Notes: generated by a model from the sequence alone, not told the origin. A stretch of DNA of 64,000 nucleotides from Methylophilus sp. 5 (GCF_000515275.1 NZ_KI911560.1:1798001-1862000), one strand, 5' to 3'; shown: positions 1-9,805, numbered from the stretch's first letter. Made by a program: numbers and translations.

Positions 1-368
1 TTTTCTGCATAATTGAACTGCTGTTCGGCCAGCTCTCGGCGCGAGGTGCGGGTGCCAGGGAAGTCCAGTGGTTGCGAAATAGTGACACCATAGTTTCTCT
101 CGCTGGCGCCTGGTGTCGGCACACCACGGTATCTAGCCGGACCTGCCATCACTTCCATATCTGGATTGTAGAACGATCTTGCAACGGTGATCCCTGCCGC
201 AGCAGCTTCAACTTGCGCTTTGCTCACTGCCAGCATCGGGTTTTCGGCCACAGCCTGATCAAGCAGGGTTTTCAGGTCAAATGTAGCACCTGCAAATGCG
301 ACGGGTGTCATACAGCAATATAAGCACAATAGCCTGCATGCTTTCCGCCAGCGGGTCTGACTTAACAT
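1..368 (-). CDS. TolC/CzcC-type outer-membrane efflux protein, N-terminal part (cut by window edge)
   Basis: The minus strand reads open from an ATG at 368 to the window edge, 122 codons. The ATG follows AAAAGGATCGTT, a good ribosome site. The protein begins with a basic, Cys/Leu-rich signal sequence ending near TPVAFAGA. It continues with FDLKTLLDQAVAENPMLAVS and a helix rich in Ala/Gln, then SQPLDFPGTRTSRRELAEQQ, the pattern of the first repeat of TolC-family outer-membrane factors. Members of the CzcC/CusC branch are outer-membrane channels of RND metal or drug pumps. The small CzcI-like gene just upstream supports a metal efflux operon, but the pump genes lie outside the window, so the substrate is unknown. 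Confidence 0.85.
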   Translation of the reverse strand, partial: MLSQTRWRKACRLLCLYCCMTPVAFAGATFDLKTLLDQAVAENPMLAVSKAQVEAAAAGITVARSFYNPDMEVMAGPARYRGVPTPGASERNYGVTISQPLDFPGTRTSRRELAEQQFNYAE

Positions 369-470
369 AACGATCCTTTTTCAGGTGACTGTTCATATCA
401 TGATGTCACAGCCACCTTAATTTGTAATTAAAATGACGCTCGCAGCGGGGCCGGGAGCGATGGAAAGCTG

Positions 471-806
471 TTAAGCGAGTTGTGGCGGCCGGTCGAGCCA
501 GAAGCTGAGTAGCAGGTGGTAGGAAGATAAGTGGTGTTCAGGGGCGAGGTAGGTGGTTTTATGCAGTGGATAGCTAAACCCTGGTAGCAAGATTTTATCG
601 ACATCAACTTCAGCGATTTCCAGCATGTCGACGCAACAATTCACTACACCAAAGTCAGCAGATAAGCTGTCATCAATGGCATTGGAAAGGCTGGTCGCGG
701 AAATGCCAGTTTCTAATAGCGTAGTTGTGACTGCCGGTTCGGCAGCCGTTGTTTGCAAGGCAAACAGCAAACACAACGCATGTAGAAAATAAAATATCTT
801 TTGCAT
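471..806 (-). CDS. Small exported protein, CzcI-like (uncertain)
   Basis: A 111-residue protein starting MQKIFYFLHALCLL, with a clear signal peptide that probably ends near TTAAEPA. An upstream TTG at 830 would add eight polar residues before the signal peptide, so the ATG at 806 is preferred; neither start has a strong ribosome site. The mature part is acidic, with a Cys pair (NCC), and ends HLSSYHLLLSFWLDRPPQLA. It lies 102 bases upstream of a TolC/CzcC-type gene on the same strand. Short periplasmic proteins of the CzcI type commonly precede czcC and end in a similar Arg-Pro-Pro motif. The CzcI link rests on position, size and that tail only. Confidence 0.6.
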   Translation of the reverse strand: MQKIFYFLHALCLLFALQTTAAEPAVTTTLLETGISATSLSNAIDDSLSADFGVVNCCVDMLEIAEVDVDKILLPGFSYPLHKTTYLAPEHHLSSYHLLLSFWLDRPPQLA

Positions 807-952
807 TACAAAATCATATCTGTCAGGCAATACATTTACAGCAATAATTATACCAGTAATGCGAACACACCTAACATATTGATTTTATGTCACCCGTGGC
901 CAATATAGGCAGATCTGATTACGCGTTGAAGGGGATTTTGCACCAAGATGGT

Positions 953-1008
953 GCTGGAAAGCCACAGTGACATTGTAGTAGATGTCACTGTGGTGTCAAA
1001 GTTCCAGC
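953..1008 (-). terminator. Long hairpin directly after clpA
   Basis: CCACAGTGACAT (962-973) and ATGTCACTGTGG (982-993) are a perfect 12-bp inverted repeat around an 8-base loop. Outer arms GCTGGAA (953-959) and TTCCAGC (1002-1008) extend it across small internal loops. It starts five bases beyond the clpA stop codon. There is no T-run, so it may be a weak terminator or a 3' end stabiliser. Confidence 0.6.
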
Positions 1009-1012
1009 CAGA

Positions 1013-3268
1013 CTAGGCCGAAATAGTCTCTTCTTTAAAAATCAGTTTGATCTGATCGTTGTCATCCATGTCGATATGGACATGGCCACCCTCGTTCAAA
1101 CGACCAAACAACAGCTCATCAGCCAATGCTTTACGAATGGTATCTTGAATGAGTCTGGCCATCGGGCGTGCGCCCATTTTCGGGTCAAAGCCTTTTTTGC
1201 CCAGATAGGCTTTAAGCTCATCACTGAACGTGACCTCGACTTTTTTCTCGTGCAATTGATCTTCAAGTTGCATGAGGAACTTGTCGACCACGCGCAAGAT
1301 AACCTCTTGGTTGAGTGCACCAAATGACACGGTGGCATCCAACCGGTTACGGAACTCGGGGCTAAAGAAACGTTTGAGGTCAGCCGCTTCATCGGAGCTG
1401 TCTTTACTGTTGGTAAAGCCTATGCTCGATTTAGACAGGTTTTCAGCGCCCGCATTGGTGGTCATGATAATCGTCACATTGCGGAAATCCGCTTTGCGGC
1501 CATTATTGTCCGTCAAGGTGCCATGGTCCATCACTTGCAACAAAATGTTGAAAATATCCGGGTGCGCTTTCTCAATTTCGTCCAGTAACAAGACGCAATA
1601 AGGCTGTTTAGTGACGGCCTCGGTCAAGAGTCCGCCCTGATCAAAACCAACGTAGCCCGGAGGTGCACCAATCAGGCGCGAAACCGCGTGACGCTCCATA
1701 TATTCTGACATGTCAAAACGCAGTAGCTCAATGCCGAGTACATAAGCCAATTGTTTGGCCACCTCGGTTTTACCGACGCCGGTTGGGCCCGCAAACAAAA
1801 AGCTACCGATTGGTTTGCTGCTGTTGCCCAAGCCGCTGCGCGCCATTTTAACGGCAGACGCCAGCACTTCAATCGCTTTGTCCTGACCAAACACCACCGC
1901 TTTCAGGTCACGTTCCAGTGTTTTCAGTGCATTGCGATCATCACTGGAAATGTTTTTGGGCGGAATGCGCGCAATTTTGGCAATGATTTCTTCAATCTCT
2001 TTATTGCCAATGATTTTTTTCTGTTTGCTTTTTGGCAGAATACGTTGTGCAGCACCTGCTTCATCAATCACGTCAATCGCCTTGTCCGGCAAGTGGCGGT
2101 CATTGATATATTTGGCCGACAGCTCCGCTGCCACGGTCAAGGCGCTGGCACTGTATTTGACGCTGTGATGCTCTTCAAATCTGGTTTTCAGGCCTTTTAG
2201 AATCTCGATGGTTTCGGCCACACTAGGCTCTTGCACATCAATCTTCTGGAAACGGCGTGACAAGGCATGGTCTTTTTCAAAGATGCCGCGATACTCTTGA
2301 TAAGTGGTCGCGCCTATGCACTTGAGCGAGCCATTGGATAACGCTGGTTTTAGCAGGTTGCTGGCATCCAGCGTACCACCACTGGCAGAGCCAGCGCCAA
2401 TCAGGGTGTGGATTTCATCAATAAATAAAATCGCATCCGGTTTTTCAGCCAGCTGTTTCATCACTGCTTTCAGGCGTTGCTCAAAATCACCACGATATTT
2501 GGTGCCAGCCAGCAGCGCACCCATGTCTAATGAGTAGACGGTTGCATTTGCCAGCACTTCTGGGATCTCGTTGCTCACGATGCGTGAGGCCAGGCCTTCG
2601 GCGATTGCAGTTTTACCCACACCAGCTTCACCAACCAGCAAAGGATTGTTTTTGCGACGGCGGCACAAGGTCTGAATCACGCGCTCTAACTCCAGGCCAC
2701 GCCCAATCAACGGGTCAATTTTGCCAGCAATCACTTGCGCATTCAGGTTTAAGGTAAAGCTTTCCAGCGCACCGGTGCTGACGCTTTCGCCTTCAGTTTC
2801 TTGTTCAGGGCTGGCCGCTTTTGATTCGTTTTCCTGAATTTTTGCCACGCCATGCGAAATGAAATTGACTACATCGAGGCGTGTTACGCCTTGTTGATGC
2901 AGGAAGAACACCGCGTGGGAGTCTTTTTCGCCATAAATGGCGACCAGCACGTTAGCGCCAGTCACTTCTTTTTTGCCGGATGATTGTACGTGCAGCATGG
3001 CACGCTGGATCACACGCTGAAAGCCCAGTGTCGGTTGGGTGTCCACTTCTTCAGTGCCCGCCACCGTTGGCGTGTGTTCTTCAATATATTGGGTGAGCTC
3101 ACTACGCAGTGTGTCAAATTTGGCGCCGCACGCACGCAAGACTTCTGCGGCGGTTGGGTTATCCAACATAGCCAGTAACAGATGCTCAACCGTAATCAAT
3201 TCGTGACGCTTTTGTCTCGCGTCCATAAACGCCATGTGCAGGCTAACTTCAAGTTCTTGAGCAATCAT
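1013..3268 (-). CDS. clpA: ATP-dependent Clp protease ATP-binding subunit ClpA
   Basis: At 751 residues it is the usual ClpA length. ClpA is a hexameric AAA+ unfoldase that feeds substrates to the ClpP peptidase in the cytosol. The N domain (about 1-145) binds the adaptor ClpS. The first ATPase domain has Walker A GEAGVGKT (213-220) and Walker [10 protein letters not shown] (about 280-288). The second has GPTGVGKT (494-501) and [10 protein letters not shown] (561-570). An IGF tripeptide in SIGFTNSKD stands where the ClpP-docking IGL loop lies in Escherichia coli. The start follows an AGGAAAG ribosome site. clpS lies 305 bases upstream on the same strand, the usual clpS-clpA order. No clpP is in the window. 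Confidence 0.97.
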   Translation of the reverse strand: MIAQELEVSLHMAFMDARQKRHELITVEHLLLAMLDNPTAAEVLRACGAKFDTLRSELTQYIEEHTPTVAGTEEVDTQPTLGFQRVIQRAMLHVQSSGKKEVTGANVLVAIYGEKDSHAVFFLHQQGVTRLDVVNFISHGVAKIQENESKAASPEQETEGESVSTGALESFTLNLNAQVIAGKIDPLIGRGLELERVIQTLCRRRKNNPLLVGEAGVGKTAIAEGLASRIVSNEIPEVLANATVYSLDMGALLAGTKYRGDFEQRLKAVMKQLAEKPDAILFIDEIHTLIGAGSASGGTLDASNLLKPALSNGSLKCIGATTYQEYRGIFEKDHALSRRFQKIDVQEPSVAETIEILKGLKTRFEEHHSVKYSASALTVAAELSAKYINDRHLPDKAIDVIDEAGAAQRILPKSKQKKIIGNKEIEEIIAKIARIPPKNISSDDRNALKTLERDLKAVVFGQDKAIEVLASAVKMARSGLGNSSKPIGSFLFAGPTGVGKTEVAKQLAYVLGIELLRFDMSEYMERHAVSRLIGAPPGYVGFDQGGLLTEAVTKQPYCVLLLDEIEKAHPDIFNILLQVMDHGTLTDNNGRKADFRNVTIIMTTNAGAENLSKSSIGFTNSKDSSDEAADLKRFFSPEFRNRLDATVSFGALNQEVILRVVDKFLMQLEDQLHEKKVEVTFSDELKAYLGKKGFDPKMGARPMARLIQDTIRKALADELLFGRLNEGGHVHIDMDDNDQIKLIFKEETISA

Positions 3269-3573
3269 GATGACTTTCCTTAATACACTACACTACAAAA
3301 ACGCCTCATTCACAGATGCAAATCCATGCAATCCGGCAAAAACCTGCCTGTTTATTGTTATCGTGCTTTTTTTCAAAAAATTCAATGCTCCGTGGCCGCT
3401 TTTTGCTCAAGTTTATATGAGTCAAGCCGCACAGAACCATCTCATTACCATGCTACCACTATGACGTACGACTCGAACCGCCAGTATGTCAGTGTATTTG
3501 CCCGATATTCTGTGGATGCCAGGGTAGGGCAACGACGATGGCGCAAACACTTTTGGCGCGCATGCGTCGCGTG
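3269..3573. other. clpS-clpA intergenic region
   Basis: This 305-base gap holds the clpA ribosome site and presumably a clpA promoter. I see no RNA gene, strong hairpin or repeat. Short open frames on the plus strand lack ribosome sites and recognisable content. Confidence 0.5.
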
Positions 3574-3885
3574 TTAAGCGGCTTCAATCACACATTGCAG
3601 CGGGTGTTGTGCTTCACGGGCAGACTCCAACACATGGTGCATTTTGGTTTCTGCAATATCTTGTGGGTAAACGCCACATACTCCCATGCCTTCTGTATGT
3701 ACTTGGAGCATGATTTGCGTCGCTTGTTCACGAGACTTGTTAAAAAAACGTTCAATGACGGCGACGACAAACTCCATCGGGGTGTAGTCGTCATTAAGCA
3801 ACAACACCTTATATAGTTCAGGAGGCTTGGGTTTGGCGACTTGGGATTCAAGAGCCAGATCACCTTCACGCTTGGGTCGTACCAT
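3574..3885 (-). CDS. clpS: ATP-dependent Clp protease adaptor ClpS
   Basis: A 103-residue protein of ClpS length. The core [21 protein letters not shown] is the family signature: the Asn-Asp-Asp stretch and the Met two residues beyond TP form the pocket that binds N-degron residues. A conserved His lies in [13 protein letters not shown]. ClpS docks on the ClpA N domain and delivers N-end-rule substrates. The first 20 or so residues are the flexible tail. It stands directly upstream of clpA on the same strand, as in most proteobacteria. Confidence 0.97.
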   Translation of the reverse strand: MVRPKREGDLALESQVAKPKPPELYKVLLLNDDYTPMEFVVAVIERFFNKSREQATQIMLQVHTEGMGVCGVYPQDIAETKMHHVLESAREAQHPLQCVIEAA

Positions 3886-3967
3886 AGTTTTGTATACCTG
3901 TCTTAAAACCTATTTTGCGCCTTGTATTGAAAAATTCAAGGGTTTGATGCGGCAGAATGGCCGCTTT

Positions 3968-5239
3968 TTAAAGATAAATTTTGACGCGCTTGACGATATG
4001 GTCCTGAACGTCAAGGATTTCCAGTTTGTGTTCACCCATTTTGAAGCTGGTGTCAGGTTCTGGAATCCCTTCAAAGTGCTCAAGAATTAAACCATTCAAT
4101 GTGCGTGGACCATCGGTAGGCAGGGAGAGTTTCAATTTACGGTTGAGGTCGCGTAACAAACTGCCGCCATCGACCAGCCAGCTGCCGTCCTCATGTTGGT
4201 GAAAGTGGTTGGCATGCTCCGGCGACTGGGTGGTGAATTCGCCGACGACTTCTTCCAGAATGTCTTCTAGTGTCAGCAAGCCTTTAAATTCACCATATTC
4301 ATCCACAACCAGTGCAATACGCTCGTGCCGTTTTTGAAACTGTTGCAACTGGGTGTAAAGCGGGGTGCCAGACGGAATATAGTAGGGCAGGCTCATGGCG
4401 GCCTGCAACAAGGCTTTGGTCGGCGCTTTGCCAATATGAAAGTCGCGCAGCAACGGCAATACTTTACGCACATGCAAAATGCCGACAATGTCTTCGTGGT
4501 CGCCCTGTCTTACCGGCAGGCGCGAGTGATGGCTGCGCGCCAACTGCTCCATCATCTGCTCAATGGTGTGGTCGAGGTCCAAAAACTCAACCATGGTGTG
4601 CGCGGTCATCGCATCGTCAACGATGACGTCTTCCAGGTCTAGCAGATTGAGTAAAATGGCACGGCTTTGCGAAGGAATGTATTGCCCGGCATCGCTGACA
4701 ATGCTGCGTAACTCTTCGGTGGTCACCGATTGCGCTTGACCATCGAAGTTGACGCGTACCCCCAGCAACTTGAGAAACGCTTTGACGAACAGATTGACAA
4801 ACCAGACCACAGGCGTGAACAGCCATATCAGCGGATATAGCAAGTAACTGGTGGCAAAGCCGAGTTTTTCGGCATGCGCGGCAGCAATCACCTTGGGGGA
4901 GATTTCACTAAAGACCAGAATGGCAAATGTAATCGCAAGCGAACCAAACATCAGCACATAGTCGCCCTCACCAAACAGGCGCTCAGAAATCACGACTTCT
5001 AAGGTGGAGGAGCTGACGATACAAAGGGTGTTGCCGAGCAGAATGGCGCCCAGTGTTTTATCGGTTTGTGCAATCAGGCGGCTGGCCAGCTTGGCGCCAC
5101 GGTGACCTTCTTTGGCCATATGCCGCATCCGGTAACGGTTGAGCGACATGAGGCTGGTTTCGGCAATGGAGAAAAAAGCTGTCAGAGACAGCAAGAGCAG
5201 TAGCAGACCAATCTGCCAGCTTAACGGGATGTTGTCCAA
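3968..5239 (-). CDS. HlyC/CorC-family membrane protein with CBS domains
   Basis: A 423-residue protein. The N-terminal DUF21/CNNM membrane domain (about 1-190) has four hydrophobic segments and the typical SIAETSLMSLNRYRMRHMA. A CBS pair follows at about 205-330 (VDDAMTAHTMVEFLDLD), with VVDEYGEFKGLLTLEDILEEVVGE in the second repeat. A C-terminal CorC/HlyC domain covers about 345-420. The family is linked to Mg2+/Co2+ efflux or Mg2+ homeostasis, though the transport role of individual members is often unproven. The start is TTG at 5239; the first ATG would delete half of the first membrane helix. It lies 121 bases after secF on the same strand. Confidence 0.9.
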   Translation of the reverse strand: MDNIPLSWQIGLLLLLLSLTAFFSIAETSLMSLNRYRMRHMAKEGHRGAKLASRLIAQTDKTLGAILLGNTLCIVSSSTLEVVISERLFGEGDYVLMFGSLAITFAILVFSEISPKVIAAAHAEKLGFATSYLLYPLIWLFTPVVWFVNLFVKAFLKLLGVRVNFDGQAQSVTTEELRSIVSDAGQYIPSQSRAILLNLLDLEDVIVDDAMTAHTMVEFLDLDHTIEQMMEQLARSHHSRLPVRQGDHEDIVGILHVRKVLPLLRDFHIGKAPTKALLQAAMSLPYYIPSGTPLYTQLQQFQKRHERIALVVDEYGEFKGLLTLEDILEEVVGEFTTQSPEHANHFHQHEDGSWLVDGGSLLRDLNRKLKLSLPTDGPRTLNGLILEHFEGIPEPDTSFKMGEHKLEILDVQDHIVKRVKIYL

Positions 5240-5261
5240 AAGAGTGGGATTAAAAACAAGA

Positions 5262-5287
5262 AGCCACTAGTGTACCCACCAGTGGCT
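5262..5287 (-). terminator. Possible weak terminator after secF
   Basis: AGCCACT (5262-5268) and AGTGGCT (5281-5287) can pair. On the minus strand the hairpin is followed by TCTTGTTTTT. It would separate secF from the CBS protein gene, but the stem is short. Confidence 0.4.
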
Positions 5288-5360
5288 AAAAATCAAGAAA
5301 AAGACAGACTAAGCCCCCCATAGGTCAGTGCCTGTGGGAGATTTTTCATCTGGTTAGCGA

Positions 5361-6305
5361 TTAAGGCGCAACAGCGGCTTCGTCCTCTTTAGGTTTTTTC
5401 TCTGTGTCGCCTATCAGATTGGCGCGACTCACGCCCAGCCACATGGCGATTGGGCAAGCCACCAAGACTGAAGAGTAAATGCCGAACAAAATACCAATGG
5501 TCAGCGCCAGCGAAAAGTTGTGCAGGGTTTCACCGCCAAAAAACAGCATGGAGCAGACCATGGTTTGCGTCATCATGTGGGTGATGATGGTGCGTGACAT
5601 GGTGCGGGTAATCGCATTGTCGATCACATGCACCGCACTGGCTTTGCGCATTTTTTTGAAGTTTTCGCGCACGCGGTCAAATACCACCACGGATTCATTT
5701 ACTGAGTAACCTAATACGGCAAGAATCGCCGCCAGCACCGTGAGGTTAAACTCCCACTGAAAAAAGGCAAAAAAGCCAAGAATAATGATGACGTCATGCA
5801 TGTTGGCGATAATGGCCGCCACCGCAAACCGCCACTCAAAGCGCAATGCCAGGTAACCCATGATGCCTGCACACACCAGCAATAATGCCAGCGCGCCGTT
5901 TTCATACAACTCTTCGCCCACTTGTGAGCCAACCGATTCAACGCGGCGTATTTCAGCACCAGCATCGGCCGCTTTTAATGCGCCGGAGATTTTTTCTGAC
6001 AACTGTGCAATAGACAGCTCTTTTTTTACCGGCAGGCGAATCAGTACATCCTGGCTAGAGCCAAAGTTTTGCACTGTGACATCTTTCAGGCCCACACCAT
6101 CCATCACCTGGCGGATCTGCTCAATGTTGGCCGCCGTCGGGTAATGCACCTCCATCACCGTGCCGCCGGTAAAGTCGACGCCGTAATTCAGGCCGCGATG
6201 CAGTAGGAAAAAGATCGCCAGCACAAACGTAATCAGCGAAATTGAGGTGGTCAGACGCCCGTAGCTCATAAACGGGATGTCTTTTTTAATTCTGAATAAT
6301 TCCAT
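5361..6305 (-). CDS. secF: Protein translocase subunit SecF
   Basis: A 314-residue inner-membrane protein with six predicted helices. After the first helix comes GVDFTGGTVMEV, the SecF signature, and a conserved VNESVVVFDRVREN stands in the membrane domain. SecF joins SecD and YajC to use the proton-motive force in late steps of Sec-dependent export. It lies 42 bases after secD, the normal order. The C-terminal tail (GDTEKKPKEDEAAVAP) is charged and short. Confidence 0.97.
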   Translation of the reverse strand: MELFRIKKDIPFMSYGRLTTSISLITFVLAIFFLLHRGLNYGVDFTGGTVMEVHYPTAANIEQIRQVMDGVGLKDVTVQNFGSSQDVLIRLPVKKELSIAQLSEKISGALKAADAGAEIRRVESVGSQVGEELYENGALALLLVCAGIMGYLALRFEWRFAVAAIIANMHDVIIILGFFAFFQWEFNLTVLAAILAVLGYSVNESVVVFDRVRENFKKMRKASAVHVIDNAITRTMSRTIITHMMTQTMVCSMLFFGGETLHNFSLALTIGILFGIYSSVLVACPIAMWLGVSRANLIGDTEKKPKEDEAAVAP

Positions 6306-6347
6306 AATCTATTCTCTTAGTATGCGTTGTCAGCGTGCGGGCGGCGA

Positions 6348-8177
6348 TTAACCAATCCGCAGATGCTCGATCTTGCGGCGATAGCCGTACAACAGATTGA
6401 CCAGTGCACGAGAGACCAGTACGGCGCTAAACATGGAGGTCATAATGCCCAGCACGTGTACCACGGCAAAGCCTTTGATCGGGCCGGTGCCAAACATAAA
6501 TAGCGCCAGGCCGGCGATCAGGGTCGTGACGTTGGAGTCTAAAATCGTATCAAATGCGCGGTCATAACCGGCATGAATGCTGGCTTGTGGCGTGTTGCCG
6601 TTACGCAGCTCTTCACGGATACGTTCATTAATCAGCACGTTGGCATCAATCGCCATCCCCAGTGCCAGCGCAATTGCTGCCAGACCAGGCAAGGTCAGTG
6701 TCGCTTGCAGCATAGACAAAATCGCCACCAGCAACAGCAAGTTAACGCCCAACGCCATCACCGACACACCACCAAATACCATATAGTAGGCAATCATCAT
6801 CACGGCAATGGCCGCAAAGCCCCACAGCGTAGAGTGCACGCCGCGTTTGATGTTTTCTTCCCCCATGCTTGGGCCCACCGTACGTTCTTCGATGATTTCC
6901 ATCGGTGCTGCCAGCGCACCTGCGCGTAACAGCAATGAAATGTCAGTGGCTTCTTGCGCATTGGCCATGCCAGAAATCTGTACGCGACCGCCACCAATTT
7001 CTTCGTTAATCACCGGCGCGGTGACGACTTCAGTGCTGCCTTTTTCAATCAGCAAAATCGCCATGCGCTTGCCCACGTTTTCACGCGTCACATTTTTAAA
7101 GATGCCTGCGCCGCGACCATCCAGCGTCACGTTAACCACGGAAGAACCGTTTTGACCATTGACGCCAGGGCCAGCATCGGTGATGCGGTCACCGGTCAGC
7201 ACCACGCTCTTTTTCACTAATACCGGGCGGCCTTCACGATCAGAAAACAGCTCGTCACCAAAAGGCACCTGGCCGCTCTGGGCTTTTTGCAAGGTAGCCA
7301 TGTCGGATTTTTCTTCATCCACCATGCGGATTTCCAAGGTCGCCGTGCGGCCGAGAATCTCTTTGGCTTTGGCGGTATCTTGCACACCAGGCAATTGCAC
7401 CACAATACGGTCCAGGCCTTGTTGCTGCACGATAGGCTCAGCCACACCCAGCTCGTTAATCCGGTTGTGCAGGGTTTGCAGGTTTTGCTTGAGCGCAAAC
7501 TCCTGAATGCGCTTTTGCGCCATCACGCTCATGCTGGCGGTTAAGTTAAAATCTTTGTCACTGCCGCCAATTTTATAGGTGAGGTCAGAAAAGTCTTTAG
7601 CCAGCAGGTTGCGTGCTTTAGTCGCTTCTGCTTCTGACTCAAACTTAATCACCACCACCTGGCCTTGGCGCTCAATGCCGTAGTAGTTGATTTTTTCTTT
7701 GCGCAAAGACATGCGGAAATCACCCACCGTGCTTTCGGCCGCTTTATCCAGCGCGGCTTTCATGTCTACCTGCAGCAAAAAGTGCACACCACCACGCAAG
7801 TCCAGGCCCAAATACATCGGCTTGGCACCAATGCTTTGCAGCCAGTTTGGCGTTTGTGGCACTAGGTTCAGTGCGACGGTGTAGTCTTTACCCAAGTTGC
7901 CAACCAGCTTATCTTTAGCCAGCAATTGCGTATCGGTATTAGCAAAACGCACTTTGACGCCGCTGGCATCCATAAACAAACCGTCAAACGGAATGTTGGC
8001 CAGTTTTAGCGTGTCTTCCACTTTTTGCAGCAGACTCTCATCTAATTTTAGTGAGGCTTTGGCCGGGCTGATTTGCACTGCTGGCGATTCACCAAAAAAG
8101 TTGGGGATCGTGTACAGCAGGCCAATGATAAACACAGTGCCTATCAGTGCGAATTTCCATATCGGATAACGGTTCAT
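6348..8177 (-). CDS. secD: Protein translocase subunit SecD
   Basis: A 609-residue protein of the usual SecD length. One N-terminal helix is followed by a large periplasmic region containing GLDLRGGVHFLLQVDM and the P1 head domain, then a five-helix membrane domain with ALGMAIDANVLINERIREEL, the region of the conserved Asp used in proton transfer. With SecF it forms the export motor auxiliary to SecYEG. It is the middle gene of yajC-secD-secF, with spacings of 45 and 42 bases. Confidence 0.97.
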   Translation of the reverse strand: MNRYPIWKFALIGTVFIIGLLYTIPNFFGESPAVQISPAKASLKLDESLLQKVEDTLKLANIPFDGLFMDASGVKVRFANTDTQLLAKDKLVGNLGKDYTVALNLVPQTPNWLQSIGAKPMYLGLDLRGGVHFLLQVDMKAALDKAAESTVGDFRMSLRKEKINYYGIERQGQVVVIKFESEAEATKARNLLAKDFSDLTYKIGGSDKDFNLTASMSVMAQKRIQEFALKQNLQTLHNRINELGVAEPIVQQQGLDRIVVQLPGVQDTAKAKEILGRTATLEIRMVDEEKSDMATLQKAQSGQVPFGDELFSDREGRPVLVKKSVVLTGDRITDAGPGVNGQNGSSVVNVTLDGRGAGIFKNVTRENVGKRMAILLIEKGSTEVVTAPVINEEIGGGRVQISGMANAQEATDISLLLRAGALAAPMEIIEERTVGPSMGEENIKRGVHSTLWGFAAIAVMMIAYYMVFGGVSVMALGVNLLLLVAILSMLQATLTLPGLAAIALALGMAIDANVLINERIREELRNGNTPQASIHAGYDRAFDTILDSNVTTLIAGLALFMFGTGPIKGFAVVHVLGIMTSMFSAVLVSRALVNLLYGYRRKIEHLRIG

Positions 8178-8222
8178 AACAAACTCTTGCTCAGAATGAA
8201 AGACTAGCGCGTCTTGTGCGGG

Positions 8223-8537
8223 TTAAATGGATTTCAGGGTGCCAGCTGGCAGCAAGGTCTGCACAGTGTGTTTTTGCACATTAACAACGGTATTGGCAGC
8301 AATCTCAATGCTGACAAAGTGTTCACTCACCTTGGTTACCTTGCCGACAATGCCGCCAGTGGTTGCCACTTCATCGCCAGCTTTCAATGTCTCCAGCATA
8401 GACTTGTGTTGCTTGGCCTGCTTCATTTGCGGGCGAATCAACATAAAGTAAAACAAGACAAAAATCACCACCATAGGCAAGAAGCTCATGATGTCGGTGG
8501 CTGGGGCGCTGGCCGCGTAGGCGTTGCTAATAAACAT
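8223..8537 (-). CDS. yajC: Preprotein translocase subunit YajC
   Basis: A 104-residue protein from the ATG at 8537, which follows TAGGAACAGAT; an upstream in-frame start at 8570 would add eleven unrelated residues. One membrane helix (MSFLPMVVIFVLFYFMLIRP) is followed by the family motif RPQMKQAKQHKSML and GDEVATTGGIVGKV. YajC associates with SecDF. It heads the yajC-secD-secF transcription unit. The usual upstream neighbour tgt is here separated from it by 1.7 kb. Confidence 0.95.
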   Translation of the reverse strand: MFISNAYAASAPATDIMSFLPMVVIFVLFYFMLIRPQMKQAKQHKSMLETLKAGDEVATTGGIVGKVTKVSEHFVSIEIAANTVVNVQKHTVQTLLPAGTLKSI

Positions 8538-8731
8538 ATCTGTTCCTAGGTCATACTGAAAATAACGCATGATTCTATCATAGAGCCTTCTTAATCTGTC
8601 ACCAGCCGTCCGCCTGGGTGCATTGTAATAAAGACTTGACTATATATTGTAAAGATATTTTAATGTTTGTTCGCCGCTATTGTTTGGCGTCCAGGTATTT
8701 GATGACAACATTTTTGATATTGGAGAAGCAT

Positions 8732-9379
8732 ATGCAAATGTATATAAAGTGTATCGCAGCAGTCTCATTAGCCATTTCGTGCCAGGTCGCCCAAGCCGGG
8801 GTGATTGTGCAGGCAACGTCAATTAGCGCCTCGAACCCAGACTTTGGCGGTTCGTATGCCTTGGTTAATCAGATCAACCAGTCAGGGTTATCCGCTGGTT
8901 ATGTCGCAGGCGTCACGGATTTTGACAGTTTTGTCGCAACTACCACCCACAATGGCCAGGCTGCCTTTAATTCCGGTTTTAGTGTGGGTCCTTTTGGCAG
9001 CTTTAGCTATGACCTCGGAGCCGTCTACGATATTGATGCGATTGGGTTATGGGCGACCGCCAATACCGGATCGGTCTTGAACTTTAACCTATATGCCGAT
9101 AATGACAATGACTTTAGCAATGGCAATAGCGGTTTGCTGGGCGGTTTTACTGCGGTAGGCTCCAATTACACGGTGGCAGATCCTGGTCAGGCATTTACTT
9201 TCGGCGAGGTATCCACCCGTTATGTGCATATGGAGATTCTGACAACCGATGGCGGTGCCCAACCGGGGTTGGGTGAAGTTATTTTCCGTACGGCGACCAT
9301 GGTACCCGAGCCTGAGCCGTTGGCTTTGTTTGCTGCCGGGTTGATTCCGGTTTGGTTACGCTTGCGTAGAAAAGCTTGA
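8732..9379 (+). CDS. PEP-CTERM sorting domain protein
   Basis: A 215-residue exported protein from the ATG at 8732, seven bases after GGAGAA. A longer frame exists upstream but would bury the signal peptide MQMYIKCIAAVSLAISCQVAQAG. The body is Gly/Asn/Ser-rich and resembles a beta-sandwich. The C-terminus is VPEPEPLALFAAGLIPVWL followed by RLRRKA: a PEP motif, a hydrophobic segment and a basic tail, the signal recognised by exosortase (EpsH-type) in Gram-negative bacteria that make extracellular polysaccharide. No exosortase is in the window. It points opposite to yajC and tgt and sits between them, suggesting insertion. Confidence 0.9.
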   Translation: MQMYIKCIAAVSLAISCQVAQAGVIVQATSISASNPDFGGSYALVNQINQSGLSAGYVAGVTDFDSFVATTTHNGQAAFNSGFSVGPFGSFSYDLGAVYDIDAIGLWATANTGSVLNFNLYADNDNDFSNGNSGLLGGFTAVGSNYTVADPGQAFTFGEVSTRYVHMEILTTDGGAQPGLGEVIFRTATMVPEPEPLALFAAGLIPVWLRLRRKA

Positions 9380-9412
9380 TTGGCGATTTTAGTGGATGAG
9401 GCTAGTCAAGTT

Positions 9413-9448
9413 TAAAAGCCAGTGCGTGTTTTGCGTGCTGGCTTTTTT
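9413..9448 (+). terminator. Rho-independent terminator of the PEP-CTERM gene
   Basis: AAAAGCCAG at 9413 pairs with CTGGCTTTTTT across a short loop, and a T-run follows. It begins about 35 bases beyond the stop codon of the upstream PEP-CTERM gene. Confidence 0.8.
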
Positions 9449-9567
9449 GTTGTTTCGGGGGCGGGGGAGTCTGCGCGTGGTGTGATTAGAAATAAAGGTT
9501 GTTCTTTGATTGGTTGTTGTAGGGTGGGTATGGATGCTCACACGTTTATGGTTGTTTGTTAGGTTGC

Positions 9568-9805
9568 GTTTCGCCTTTTTGGCGAGTTACTTTTCTTTGC
9601 TTGCACAAAGAACAAGTAACCAAAAGAAAGTGCACCCCAGCTTCCGCTTGATTCCTGTGCTACTCGACTTGTCGGGCGTCCATCGAAACTCAACCTGGCA
9701 GCTCACACAAAGCGTGAGCTGCTGCGGGATTCGGACAGCCGATGGCCGACTGCTCCCGCCAATCCTGCGTTGCTCGGCGCGGCAGATGGGGACCCCGAAC
9801 ACCAT
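9568..9805 (+). repeat. Dispersed repeat unit, copy 1 (direct)
   Basis: This unit and the next gene-free unit at 9871-10131 share blocks in inverted orientation: GGCGAGT(T/C)ACTTT, GGGCGTCCATCGAAACTC and CAGCCGATGGCCGACT. The latter two span exactly 78 bases in both copies (9674-9751 here). An open frame reading LASYFSLLAQR crosses it. Short frames of that kind are frequent in betaproteobacterial and xanthomonad intergenic repeats, from memory and not checked here. I regard it as a repeat and not as a gene. Confidence 0.75.

Noticed and set aside
72..323. Plus-strand frame at the left edge
   Set aside because: It is the shadow of the TolC/CzcC-type gene on the minus strand, which has signal peptide, ribosome site and family motifs.
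1751..2200. 149-codon plus frame inside clpA
   Set aside because: Complete overlap with a certain ClpA ATPase domain; antisense shadow.
5300..5355. Hairpin near CCCCCATAGG before the secF stop
   Set aside because: The pairing with CCTGTGGG includes a G-T pair, and the T-run is on the strand without a gene.
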